Below are positions 15,365 to 23,871 of a stretch of 46,945 nt of DNA, piece after piece (position 1 is the stretch's first letter; each line of letters begins with the position of its first letter). The position numbers and the translations under genes were made by a program. The DNA is from Candidatus Poribacteria bacterium (GTDB taxonomy: Bacteria; Poribacteria; WGA-4E; WGA-3G), in contig PYJC01000092.1 of NCBI GenBank assembly GCA_003635255.1, forward strand, positions 1 through 46,945, written 5' to 3'. Under the pieces are notes generated by a model. The model had not been told where the DNA came from and did not search any database. It saw only the letters and a list, made by a program, of their open reading frames with translations.

Positions 15365-17485
15365 TTATGCCTTTTTCTCGGCAAGCGCGTTGAGGATCCT
15401 ATCGGGTGTGATGGGCAATTCCCGAACCCGAACACCAATGGCGTTATAAACGGCGTTCGCGATAGCCCCGGGTGTCGGAATACATGGGGGTTCACCGACG
15501 CCAGTCACCTTCCGATGCGTATCGAAGACGATGGATTTAATCTCAGGGATCTCGAAGGTGCCGGGGACTTTATAGTCCTCAAGATTCGCGTTGAGCATGC
15601 GTCCGGTTTGCGCGTCCATGAACCGTTCTTCGAGGATGGCTTGCCCCAATCCCATGATGACCCCGCCGTTAATCTGACTCTCTGTTGTCAAGCGGTTAAT
15701 CGCCAATCCACAATCTTGAACGGCGACAATTTTGATGACTCTGAGTTCACCCGTTTCGGTATCAATTTCAACTTCAGCGAACTGCGTGCCGGCAACGCCG
15801 CCTTGACGGAGTTCCTCATCCCATTGTCCACTTTCAGTGATACTTTCCATACCGAGGAGTCCAGTTGCCTGTCCCCACTTAATTGTCTTTGTCCGATCAG
15901 AGACAACATAGATGGTGTGGTTGCCGACGCGTAGATCTTCCACAGGTGCTTCAAGTTGCGGGGCAATGTGCTCAAACAACTTCTGTTTCGCCGCCGCTGC
16001 AGCGGTTTTGATGATGGGTGCGACGGATGCCATCGTCTGACTGCCGCCACTACCCCCGGAGGGTAGTCCTGGCTCACTATCACCAATTTTTACGCTAATA
16101 TCAGTTGGATTAAGTCCTAATTCTTCAGCAGCAATAATGGCAATCGCAGTTCGGACACCTGTCCCGAGGTCCTGTGTTCCAGTGACCGCTTCAACGGAGC
16201 CGTCCGAATTGATAGTGACACGTGCTTGTGTGCCGGGTCCACCGCCGCCACCCCATAAACCGCTTCCGACACCCATACCACGTTTTTTCACGCCTGTGCC
16301 GGAGCCGGGAACACTGTTACGACGGTGCCATCCAATCTCTTGTGCACCGAGGGTATATTGTGCCTGTCGCGTTTCATTGGGATCATTAATACGGCGGAAT
16401 TCCAACGGATTCATTCCGAGTTTCTCGGCGAGTTCATCCATCAGAGAATCCATAGCAAAAGCACCTTGTGGATGCCCTGGTGCGCGCATGGCGCGTTGGT
16501 TGCCGACATTCACGGCGACATTCATCTTTTCAGTGCGTAGGTTCGGCACGTGATAGACATAAGGTGCTTGGAAACCTGCCCCGCTGGAGATACCGCCTGT
16601 GCCGTAGCCTTTCATATCGTAAGCGATGAGCCGTCCGTCGCTTGTTGCACCTGCGCGTACGTGCTGTATCATTGACGGGCGATTTCCAGCAACAAGGTGT
16701 TCCGCTTTTCGCGTGAGCATGAGTTTGACGGCTCTGCCGGTCATACGTGCTAATTCAGCGGCGGTGCGTCCTTCTACACCGGGACCGAATTTGCTACCGA
16801 ACCCGCCGCCCATGTGCTCCGTAATAACCCTGACCTGGTTTGCCGGTAGATTAAAGGAGCCTGCCAAATCTCGGCGAGTACCAAAAACGGCTTGTGTGGA
16901 TGCCCAGACGGTTAGATTCTGATCATCTTCCCATTCAGCGACATGTCCATGTGTTTCCAAACAGACGTGTGTCTGAACAGGGGCATGATAGGTTGCCTCC
17001 ACCTCAACAGCGGCTTGGGCGAATCCGCCTGCAAGGTCGCCTTCTTCTCTGACGTTAGGATTGCTCTGATTGCCTTCCCAATCGTCTCGGATTTGTGGCG
17101 CGCCTTCTGCCATCGCGTCTGCTTCTGTGACGACATGAGGTAGTTCTTCCAAGTCAACACGAATCAGTCGAATTGCGTCTTTAGCGATGTCGTCGGTTTC
17201 TGCTGCGACTGCGGCGATCTCTTGTCCTTGGTACCGAATTTTCTTCCCTACTTCAATAATCGGTATAACGGCTTTGACACCAGGCAGTGCTTCTGCTTCG
17301 CTGAGGTCTATCGCGACAACGTTTGCGTGGGCGATTTCAGAACGTAAGATGCGTCCATAAAGCATTCCTGGTCGATTAATATCAAAGGTATACTTCGCTT
17401 TTCCAGTGACTTTATCTTTACCTGACAAACGGGGGATCCGTTTGCCGATAAGACGAGATTCACTTGCCTCTCCCCATGATGCCAT
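15365..17485 (-). CDS. Molybdenum hydroxylase, molybdopterin-binding large subunit
   Basis: The start is the ATG at 17485, preceded by AGGAGG; the open frame reaching 17695 has no such site. This gives 706 residues, close to YagR/PaoC-type subunits. The N-terminal a/b hammerhead domain begins about residue 22. Cofactor-binding motifs STQAVFGTR (196-204) and GGGFGSKFG (226-234) are present. The catalytic glutamate lies in GVGEPP (Glu about 665), where xanthine oxidase has Glu1261. The enzyme hydroxylates aldehydes or N-heterocycles using water. It carries no signal of its own and would ride with the Tat-targeted FeS subunit. Substrate not predictable. Confidence 0.92.
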   Translation of the reverse strand: MASWGEASESRLIGKRIPRLSGKDKVTGKAKYTFDINRPGMLYGRILRSEIAHANVVAIDLSEAEALPGVKAVIPIIEVGKKIRYQGQEIAAVAAETDDIAKDAIRLIRVDLEELPHVVTEADAMAEGAPQIRDDWEGNQSNPNVREEGDLAGGFAQAAVEVEATYHAPVQTHVCLETHGHVAEWEDDQNLTVWASTQAVFGTRRDLAGSFNLPANQVRVITEHMGGGFGSKFGPGVEGRTAAELARMTGRAVKLMLTRKAEHLVAGNRPSMIQHVRAGATSDGRLIAYDMKGYGTGGISSGAGFQAPYVYHVPNLRTEKMNVAVNVGNQRAMRAPGHPQGAFAMDSLMDELAEKLGMNPLEFRRINDPNETRQAQYTLGAQEIGWHRRNSVPGSGTGVKKRGMGVGSGLWGGGGGPGTQARVTINSDGSVEAVTGTQDLGTGVRTAIAIIAAEELGLNPTDISVKIGDSEPGLPSGGSGGSQTMASVAPIIKTAAAAAKQKLFEHIAPQLEAPVEDLRVGNHTIYVVSDRTKTIKWGQATGLLGMESITESGQWDEELRQGGVAGTQFAEVEIDTETGELRVIKIVAVQDCGLAINRLTTESQINGGVIMGLGQAILEERFMDAQTGRMLNANLEDYKVPGTFEIPEIKSIVFDTHRKVTGVGEPPCIPTPGAIANAVYNAIGVRVRELPITPDRILNALAEKKA

Positions 17486-17576
17486 ACGTTTTCCTCCTAT
17501 AGGCGACCGTTCAAAGAGAACGGTGGGCTTTTGCGTCTCGCAAGTCGAGACTCGCTTTGAAATAAAGCAATAGGAA

Positions 17577-18212
17577 TCACATCTTTCGTGATGCGGTTTT
17601 GACAGCATCAAAGATGAACGGATAAGTTCCACAACGACACGTGTTGCCTGACAGACCGACTTTGATTTCTTCAAGCGTCGGTTTTGTATTTTCACTCAAC
17701 AGTGCTGCGGATGAAACTACGAAACCGGGTGTACAGAACCCGCACATCAGTGCGTCGTGTTGGATGAATGCTTCTTGGACCGGATGCAAGTCGTCGCCAT
17801 CTGCCAATCCTTCAACGGTTGTTATCTGCTTGTCTTGTGCGTCCATTGCCAGCATCATGCAAGCGTAAACTGGGTTTCCATCTACCATGACGGTGCAACC
17901 GCCGCATTCACCGCGGTCACAAATGAGTTTGGCACCGGTTAAGTCGATGTTGTTCCCGCTTGTATCCATTCCGTCGCGTAAAACGGTCAAAAGGGTTGTG
18001 CGTGCTTCAACTTCAATTTGATACGGTTTCCCATTGATATTGAGTTGAATTGTTGCACTCTCAACGGCGTCCCCCATTTGGGCATCAGCAGCTTGCTCAC
18101 CACTGATTAAGACGCTGGGTGCGACGGTCGCGGCAACGGTGCCAGTTCCCACGCCTTTTATGAAGTTCCGGCGCGAGATGTTTGTGCCTCGTTTTTTCTC
18201 TTTATCGGGCAT
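17577..18212 (-). CDS. Molybdenum hydroxylase, 2x[2Fe-2S] subunit with Tat signal
   Basis: 211 residues. A twin-arginine signal (SRRNFIK at 13-19, then a hydrophobic Ala/Thr/Val segment to about 44) targets the folded complex to the periplasm. The ferredoxin-like domain has Cys98, Cys103, Cys106 and Cys118. The helical domain has Cys157, Cys160, Cys192 and Cys194. Together these are the ligands for two [2Fe-2S] clusters. This is the architecture of PaoA in E. coli periplasmic aldehyde oxidoreductase. Gene order here is FeS, Mo, FAD, small Cys-rich protein, which differs from paoABC. A Tat translocase is encoded at 41.7-42.8 kb. Confidence 0.92.
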   Translation of the reverse strand: MPDKEKKRGTNISRRNFIKGVGTGTVAATVAPSVLISGEQAADAQMGDAVESATIQLNINGKPYQIEVEARTTLLTVLRDGMDTSGNNIDLTGAKLICDRGECGGCTVMVDGNPVYACMMLAMDAQDKQITTVEGLADGDDLHPVQEAFIQHDALMCGFCTPGFVVSSAALLSENTKPTLEEIKVGLSGNTCRCGTYPFIFDAVKTASRKM

Positions 18213-18601
18213 GCGGTGCCTCCTTACAATTGTAAGTTCAGATCAAAATTATAGCGTTGGTTAGACAATAAATTATTTCTCAATTTCCCTCAATATATCA
18301 TATTACACATTTTTTATCAAGAGAAAAATAAAATAGTTATCAGTTATCAGTTTGCCTCGCAGTGAGAGTTGTCAGTTAAGGCGTGCTACGATTATCGCTA
18401 CATCTCTTGTAACAGACGACTGTATGGTTCCGTCGGTGCCAAGAATAAAAATCAATTTCTTAGTACGGCTGAAAAATTGATTGGCAATTTTTCTGAGAAT
18501 AGGGTATTATATTAATGTCTTTATGCACTCATAAGAGAGTTTGCTGAAACATAATATTACGAAAGAGGCAGTTTGTCTACTATAAACAAAAAGGAGCTCC
18601 C
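18213..18601. other. Divergent intergenic region with dispersed repeat
   Basis: Separates the molybdenum hydroxylase operon (minus) and trxA (plus). About 18333-18380 holds a copy of the GTTATCAGTT repeat family, sister to 9298-9415. The remaining AT-rich part includes the trxA promoter candidate. No open frame of note. Confidence 0.55.
18481..18510 (+). promoter_or_regulatory. Candidate trxA promoter with overlapping hairpin
   Basis: TTGGCA (18481-18486) and TATTAT (18505-18510) are separated by 18 nt and lie about 90 bases upstream of trxA. A perfect inverted repeat GAAAAATTG-ATTGG-CAATTTTTC (18471-18493) covers the -35 box and could be an operator. The promoter is inferred from match and position only. 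Confidence 0.45.
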
Positions 18602-18928
18602 ATGGCTGCGAATACGTTTGAAATTAGTGACGATACGTTTGAAGGAATGGTCATTACATCGGATACCCCGATTGTTGTTGATTTTTGGGCGGAGTGGTGT
18701 GGTCCGTGCAAAATGATCGCACCGATCTTGGAGGAACTCGCCGAGGAGAATTCAGAAACCTTCAAAGTTGGAAAAGTAAATGTGGATGACAATCGTCAAA
18801 CCGCGATGCAATACGGTGTTCGGAGTATCCCGACGCTGCTTGTGTTCAAAGACGGGAAAGTTGCCGGACAGATTGTCGGAGCAATGCCTAAAGATGCACT
18901 GAAAAAGAAAATCTTAGATGTCCTGTAA
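18602..18928 (+). CDS. trxA: Thioredoxin
   Basis: 108 residues, the usual length of thioredoxin 1. The redox motif WAEWCGPCK places the active cysteines at 33 and 36. Asp27 (VVDFWA) and cis-Pro77 (SIPT) are in place. The C-terminal helix after GAMPKDALK is normal. Thioredoxin reduces protein disulfides in the cytoplasm with thioredoxin reductase. AAGGAG precedes the ATG. WaaA follows on the same strand after 82 bp, but no functional link is implied. TGG in the motif is replaced by WAEW, a common bacterial variant. Confidence 0.96.
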   Translation: MAANTFEISDDTFEGMVITSDTPIVVDFWAEWCGPCKMIAPILEELAEENSETFKVGKVNVDDNRQTAMQYGVRSIPTLLVFKDGKVAGQIVGAMPKDALKKKILDVL

Positions 18929-19010
18929 GCACCTATCCTCAGAATGGAAGGTTGGATGATTGGGAAATTAATTTCTCACGCCTATCCTTCCATTTTTCTT
19001 ATATTTCGTT

Positions 19011-20297
19011 ATGCTTTGGAAACTTGTCTATAACGCCATTGCAGTGCCAGCGATGTTCGTCGGTTTCTACAGTGCCGGGTGTTGCAATCCTAAAATTCAG
19101 GAAGGGATCAAAGGGCGGAAACGAGTATTCACAGCACTGACAAACCAACTTCAAACGGCGCGTCCGTTAGAAAAAACTGTATGGTTTCACTTCACCTCTG
19201 TTGGCGAATTTGAGCAGGCGAAACCGCTCATTGAAGCGATTTATGCAGAGACCCAAATTGTCTTAACCTTCTTCTCCCCGTCCGTTGCTCCAAATGCGCA
19301 ATCTTACCCTTATGCTGATGCTGCGGTTTACCTCCCCTTAGATACGCCCCGCAACGCGGCGCGTTTAATACAGATCATTGAACCTTCGTTAATAGTTTTT
19401 TCCAAATTTGACATTTGGCCCAACCTCGTTTGGAAAGCTGCTAAACATAGTATCCCGATTATCGTGGTTGCTGGGACGTTGCACGCCGAATCGAAACGGT
19501 TGTCGCGTTTTGCGAAGCCGTTTTTTCGGAGTGTGCATCGACATATCAATGTGCATTGCGCGATTTCGGAAGCGGACGCAGCGCGCTTTCAGGAACTCTG
19601 CTCGCCTGTACATCAGATTGTTGTCACTGGCGATACCCGCTATGAACAGGTTTACCGACGCGCTATCTCTGTTGAACCTAACACTGCGTTTATTCCCGGA
19701 CAGGCGACCTTACAACGTCCTATCCTTATTGCAGGTAGTACTTATGCAGAGGATGAGAAGGTGTTGTTACCTGCTTATCAACTCCTGCGTGAAAACACGC
19801 CAGGAAAGTTTCCACATCTGATTCTTGTCCCGCACGAACCGACCCCTGAACGGATAAAAGAGATTCGTGAACATCTGGATCGAGAAAAATTGGCATATCT
19901 CTGTTTTTCTGAACTCACGACAGGGGTAGATTTGTCGGTGATGGATGTACTCATCGTTGACCAAGTAGGGTTTCTTGCGAAGTTGTATGGGTTGGCAGAT
20001 ATCGCGTTTGTCGGTGGGAGTTTTCGCGGGAGTGTTCACAATGTGATGGAACCCGCTGCGATGGCGAAACCTGTTATCTTCGGTCCGACGATCCATAACG
20101 CTTATGAAGCGTCTCTGCTCGTGGATCGGGGTGGTGCGAAATTGGTTCACACCGCGCAGCAATTAGCAGACGCGATTACAGCGTGGCTAAAGGACGACAC
20201 GGCACGGACCACAGCGGGCAGTACTGGGAAGCAGTTGATTGCGGAGAATCTGGGCGCGGTGGAACGGACTTTGGTGCATTTGCGCGAATATGTGTGA
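19011..20297 (+). CDS. waaA: 3-deoxy-D-manno-octulosonic acid transferase
   Basis: 428 residues, as expected for WaaA/KdtA (GT30). The N-terminal membrane-associated helix (1-23) is followed by the acceptor domain with HFTSVGEFEQAKPLI, where the Glu of SVGE is the family's catalytic base. The donor domain contains VFSKFDIWPN, GSTYAEDE, LVPHEPTPERI and GGSFRGSVHNVMEPAAM, all family landmarks. It adds Kdo to lipid A precursor on the inner membrane face, which shows the organism makes lipopolysaccharide. No strong ribosome-binding site precedes the ATG, and an alternative start could not be found without cutting into the helix. The gene is otherwise intact. Confidence 0.95.
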   Translation: MLWKLVYNAIAVPAMFVGFYSAGCCNPKIQEGIKGRKRVFTALTNQLQTARPLEKTVWFHFTSVGEFEQAKPLIEAIYAETQIVLTFFSPSVAPNAQSYPYADAAVYLPLDTPRNAARLIQIIEPSLIVFSKFDIWPNLVWKAAKHSIPIIVVAGTLHAESKRLSRFAKPFFRSVHRHINVHCAISEADAARFQELCSPVHQIVVTGDTRYEQVYRRAISVEPNTAFIPGQATLQRPILIAGSTYAEDEKVLLPAYQLLRENTPGKFPHLILVPHEPTPERIKEIREHLDREKLAYLCFSELTTGVDLSVMDVLIVDQVGFLAKLYGLADIAFVGGSFRGSVHNVMEPAAMAKPVIFGPTIHNAYEASLLVDRGGAKLVHTAQQLADAITAWLKDDTARTTAGSTGKQLIAENLGAVERTLVHLREYV

Positions 20298-20515
20298 TAC
20301 AAACACAACGCAAGTGAATACTCTCATTGAAAGGATAAACGGAAAAAATTATCTAAAAGGGATTCTGGAAAAATCGTTTCACATATCGGCTAGCAGGCAA
20401 TAAATCGCTGGGCAACAAGTCTAATTCGTTTCGTTACGTGATAACACGTTTAAATGCGCCACAACCCACTAACGAAGTCAGCAACAACCGTAATATATCT
20501 ATCAACATTTGACTT

Positions 20516-20595
20516 TAACAGAACTTACAGAAAAGAAAATCATCCAAAGATTATCCATGAGGAAACTTTGTTGACGCGTTGCGTAAGTTCTGTTA
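20516..20595. mobile_element. 80-bp MITE-like element
   Basis: Exact 13-bp terminal inverted repeats (TAACAGAACTTAC at 20516-20528 and its complement at 20583-20595) enclose 54 AT-rich bases without coding potential. The outer TA on both sides would fit a TA target duplication as made by IS630/Tc1-type transposases. It lies in the 308-bp gap between waaA and the converging small-protein gene. Only one copy is clear in this window, so mobility is inferred. Confidence 0.5.
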
Positions 20596-20605
20596 GATTC
20601 ATTCT

Positions 20606-20830
20606 TTATGCTGAAAGTGCTCGGACTTTTCCTGTCACTTCCACAATGACAGGAAACCCCTCAAATGTTGCATGGTCTCTGAGTTGCTGAGCGATGGGAA
20701 AATGTGCATCTTTCACATAAACGCGTAACGCATCAGAATTTTCATAGCGACCAATGCCCACGCCTACAAAACCTTCCTCATATCGGTAAAGGTCTCGAAA
20801 GTGCCGCTTTGCTTCAAAAATCGTTTTCAT
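20606..20830 (-). CDS. Small protein resembling the protease N-terminal module
   Basis: 74 residues. Its ATG overlaps the TGA of the protease gene upstream (ATGA at 20827-20830), so the two are coupled. The sequence FVGVGIGRYENSDALRVYV aligns with VVGWGIG...GVVRVYV in residues 37-61 of the protease. The following PVIVEVTGKV aligns with TDVIEVGQIV. It is therefore a free-standing homologue of the protease's N-terminal domain. This could be a pro-domain, inhibitor or chaperone acting in trans. There is no signal peptide on either protein. The function is inference from architecture only. Confidence 0.75.
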   Translation of the reverse strand: MKTIFEAKRHFRDLYRYEEGFVGVGIGRYENSDALRVYVKDAHFPIAQQLRDHATFEGFPVIVEVTGKVRALSA

Positions 20831-21786
20831 GCGTCTGCTCCTTGTTCACCAACAATGGTTACATTATAGTAATTCAGAACCAAATCTATAGGATTCGCGA
20901 CAGTTATCCCGGATTCACTACCCGCAAAAAGCAGGGCGATAGGTTTACGCATCTGATCCACAATAAGCGAACCTGAATCTCCGCCCTCAGAAAAAGGTGG
21001 CTGACTACGGTCAGTACTCTCTACGACAATTTGATCCTCAAACCAGGCGGTTTCGCTGCCATAGTCTACCCAGAAATCTCCACTAATATCCACAACGACT
21101 CCGCTTGTATGCTTGGTCGTCCGGCCACGCTTTTGTACAATCTGATCAATGAAAGCAGTGTCCGGGTCGGACATCGGTTCCCCGATATCAATGATCTCTG
21201 ATTTAACAAGCGTTTGGTTGCTGTCTCCGATCAGTGCTATGGCTGCATCAATATGGTTAGGTGCCCCTGAAAAGTCAATTTCTTCGTATGGTTCAAGTGT
21301 TGCGATATCATCGTCCGGGGAGTTACCACCATCCACGCTGCCGGGTTGAATCACTGGATCCCCTGGTGTTGCGTTATTAGTGTCAGCTAATACATGATTG
21401 TTGCTGAGGATGTAGTGGTTTCCGTCTTTCTCGACTAAACATCCAAGTGTCCCTGCCGTAACATTCGGGTGCCCGATAGAGACACCACAAAGAACCGGAG
21501 GCCTCGATGCTGTGCTTCGATAAGCAACAATTTGACCGACTTCAATGACATCAGTTGGAAGGTCACCAAACCTTTCCGGTATAGTTGGTCCTGGTAATTC
21601 TCGCACATAAACACGAACAACCCCGTTGTCGGAACGAGCCGTTCTATCTGTACTTTTAGTCCCAATGCCCCAACCGACAACATTATCTTTTTCAGGTTCA
21701 GCGGGACTCCTAACGACCGAAGGCGTAATGCGATGAAAATAAGCAGTAGCTGCATTCTTAGCATCGCTTTGAATCGGATTAAGCAC
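20827..21786 (-). CDS. Trypsin-like serine protease
   Basis: 319 residues from a GTG at 21786, with AGGAG 6 nt before it. The catalytic triad of a chymotrypsin fold is visible: His131 (LSNNHVLA), Asp180 (NHIDAAIA) and Ser271 (EGGDSGSLI). Residues 1-95 form an N-terminal extension with VVGWGIGTK and GVVRVYVREL, a module reused by the small downstream gene. No signal peptide is seen, so it acts in the cytoplasm or is exported by another route. Related cytosolic trypsin-like proteins occur scattered in bacteria and plants. A decayed copy of the start region lies just upstream at 21869-21928. Confidence 0.85.
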   Translation of the reverse strand: MLNPIQSDAKNAATAYFHRITPSVVRSPAEPEKDNVVGWGIGTKSTDRTARSDNGVVRVYVRELPGPTIPERFGDLPTDVIEVGQIVAYRSTASRPPVLCGVSIGHPNVTAGTLGCLVEKDGNHYILSNNHVLADTNNATPGDPVIQPGSVDGGNSPDDDIATLEPYEEIDFSGAPNHIDAAIALIGDSNQTLVKSEIIDIGEPMSDPDTAFIDQIVQKRGRTTKHTSGVVVDISGDFWVDYGSETAWFEDQIVVESTDRSQPPFSEGGDSGSLIVDQMRKPIALLFAGSESGITVANPIDLVLNYYNVTIVGEQGADA

Positions 21787-21868
21787 GTAATTCTCCTATA
21801 GTCTCAATACCTAATAGTATTATACAAAATTTTTCGGATTAACGCAACCCTAATATTTTTCTCTATCT

Positions 21869-21928
21869 TTAGTATCGCCTTGAATTACATTAAACCGGTA
21901 ACTCTTCTATAAAGCTCAATGCCTAATT
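21869..21928 (-). pseudogene. Decayed duplicate of the protease start region
   Basis: About 60 bp align at a 111-bp offset with 21758-21817, which holds the ribosome-binding site, GTG start and first codons of the protease gene. In the upstream copy the GTG has become CGG. The codons then read FNVIQGDTK where the gene has LNPIQSDAK, and an in-frame stop follows soon after. It marks a partial tandem duplication that has degraded. Confidence 0.6.
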
Positions 21929-22515
21929 ACAAATTGCGAGTTCAATTAACTTAAGCCATTGGTGCCTAAGAGATGAAAAGGCAAAAACGTTTTTCCGTTT
22001 CTGTATCTCTAATAAAATTTCTTCGATAACTATATGCTATCAATGCTGGAAAGATATTTACCAGAAAGCTGCATATACGCTAATGAAGACCCCGTTTCCG
22101 TTTAAATGAATCGAGGTTTACTGTTACGAAAGCAACTTTTGTGCCAATTCTCTTATATGGATGGCAATAACTGAGTAGAACAGTTAAAATCCCAAGTATA
22201 TTTTGCACATGGATGCGTTTAAAACATAGATGTGGACTATGTTTACCAAAGGGAAAATCAGCGTTTGTTTTGCCGGAAAAAAAACTGCTGAAGCATGAGG
22301 AAATCTACTTGCGATTCTTTTCTTCCTATCACTACGAAAAAATTGCTTCATTTATGTGCAAAATCGGATAGATAGCGAAAAATTTGCGTGGTTAAATATT
22401 GAGTATTTTTTGGAGGTGTAAAGATTTTATAGGAAATCGAGGGTTGGAGATTGAGTAGATTAAGATATCGCGCCAGCAAAACAAAGGAACAACCGGACCC
22501 GGAAAAATAAGAAAC
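21929..22515. other. Gene-free AT-rich stretch
   Basis: About 590 bp with no open frame above background on either strand. It contains the probable promoter region of the protease operon (near 21800-21900 and upstream). No tRNA, clear repeat or conserved RNA was recognised. Confidence 0.5.
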
Positions 22516-23571
22516 TTAGCGTGGCGTGGCGGTTTCTTCGCCAGATTGCGTCTGGTAGCGGATTGTTAGGAGTGGACGGAGGGTTTCAACGGTTGCTTCT
22601 TTTGAGGAAAATACGATAGGTCCATTGCCATCTTGTAAGGCGAAGAGGTAACCGTAGTTGTAATCGGGGTTTGCTACCCAAAAACGGACAGCGTCGGTGA
22701 GGAGTTCGCTTTTAATGGTATAACGTTTCCCTGCTTCTTGTATCTCAACCGTGCCGTCAATGCGGTGGGCAACGTCCTCAGAACCGTTGTAATCGCTTTC
22801 GGTATCGCCGTCTATGCCTGACAGCATCGCTTGCGCGGGACGTTTATTCCACGGAAGATTACGATGCAATGCGCTGTTGTAGGTGAGTTCGTTATCTTCT
22901 GCCCGCGTTGATGTGCCTCTGCCTTCTTTCCACGGGAGCAGGACACGACGGAAGAGCACAGTCTGTGCAGTATCTGTGTCACATTGCTGGAGATGCAGGG
23001 TTATCGTTGCTTCTAAGACTTGTGTCGGTTCCCGGATCCCCATATCTTCAAAAGCATCATACATATCAAAAGCGATGAAAAAGACACTTCCTGTCGGATT
23101 ACATAAAAGGGTCGGTTCTGCGCCTGCGTTATTGTTTCGCGTCTTCCGATCTTTATTGACGTGTAGTGTCGTATCTTGTAAGCCACCGGAAAAGGTAACG
23201 ACATCGCCTGCGCCGAAGGTTATCTCGTTTATAGGTGGAAGTTTGACAACAATGCCAGTCTGAATATTTGGTAGCGTGAGGTGGTAGTCTTTGTCTATCT
23301 CTAATGGGGATGTGAGGAGCAGGACGCGGTTCAATCGGTCATCCAGTAGTGCATACTCGACTTGGACATCCGGTGCGATTTGATAGTTCGCTAAGTCTTC
23401 TGCGGTTTCGGCTTCCAATTGCCCGTCAAATTGCAATTGAATTGCGGTTTGAGAAAGCGGGGTTGCCTTGAGGAGTTCTGGGGGATCTGCTGCATTTGCG
23501 GTTAAAATGTAGCAAAATAGCAGCGATAAAATTATTGATAATCTGTATACTACGCTAAAATAGGTTTTCAA
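22516..23571 (-). CDS. Secreted protein with Ig-like and DNRLRE-like domains
   Basis: 351 residues from a TTG start at 23571; GGAG lies 7 nt before it and no in-frame ATG precedes it. Signal peptide 1-27 (ending TANA). Residues about 30-115 resemble an SbsA/Big-type Ig domain (ATPLSQTAIQLQFDGQLE, with LANYQI). Residues about 130-345 resemble the CBM96/DNRLRE surface module: TLHVNKDRKTRNNNAGAEP, then LPWKEGRGTST and TYNSALHRNLPWNKRP. Such modules occur in cell-surface and polysaccharide-binding proteins. Function outside the cell is probable; no catalytic motif is visible. The next downstream gene on this strand is unrelated. Confidence 0.75.
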   Translation of the reverse strand: MKTYFSVVYRLSIILSLLFCYILTANAADPPELLKATPLSQTAIQLQFDGQLEAETAEDLANYQIAPDVQVEYALLDDRLNRVLLLTSPLEIDKDYHLTLPNIQTGIVVKLPPINEITFGAGDVVTFSGGLQDTTLHVNKDRKTRNNNAGAEPTLLCNPTGSVFFIAFDMYDAFEDMGIREPTQVLEATITLHLQQCDTDTAQTVLFRRVLLPWKEGRGTSTRAEDNELTYNSALHRNLPWNKRPAQAMLSGIDGDTESDYNGSEDVAHRIDGTVEIQEAGKRYTIKSELLTDAVRFWVANPDYNYGYLFALQDGNGPIVFSSKEATVETLRPLLTIRYQTQSGEETATPR

Positions 23572-23668
23572 AATGGGTCTCCAAGATTGTACATCGCGAC
23601 CATCGGTAATTTTTAAATCATAGACATCTTGTTTTACGTTTTTCTTGTGTGAGGTATATTATCTGGTT

Positions 23669-23817
23669 GTCTGAATCGCGGAGTGCGCGGAGAACACAGA
23701 GGACGCGGAAAATGCTTTTGGGTCTGCTACATTTCCTTTCGTAAGAGATGGGTCGGTAACAAAGAATCTCTTAATTCCGCGTTCTCCGCGTTCTCCGTGA
23801 TAATCCGCGATTCAGAC
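23669..23817. repeat. Inverted-repeat element of about 149 bp
   Basis: Arms GTCTGAATCGCGGA (23669-23682) and TCCGCGATTCAGAC (23804-23817) are exact complements. Further inside, GCGGAGAAC and GTTCTCCGC also pair, so the ends form a long stem. Between the arms is non-coding sequence. A related but decayed GTCTGAAT...GATTACGCAGATT stretch lies near 42905-42970. This looks like a dispersed MITE/REP-type element and fills the 300-bp gap between two minus-strand genes. Confidence 0.65.
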
Positions 23818-23871
23818 AGAAAAGAGATCAGAATTACCGACATTAATCAATTAATCTTCATAAGGTCGCGA

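Noticed and set aside
15365..17695. Longer molybdenum subunit starting at 17695
   Set aside because: The first 70 residues overlap the FeS gene end, have no family similarity and lack a ribosome-binding site, while AGGAGG precedes 17485.
20454..20690. 78-codon plus-strand frame in the MITE region
   Set aside because: It crosses the inverted-repeat element and the antisense of the small protease-linked gene, with no motif.
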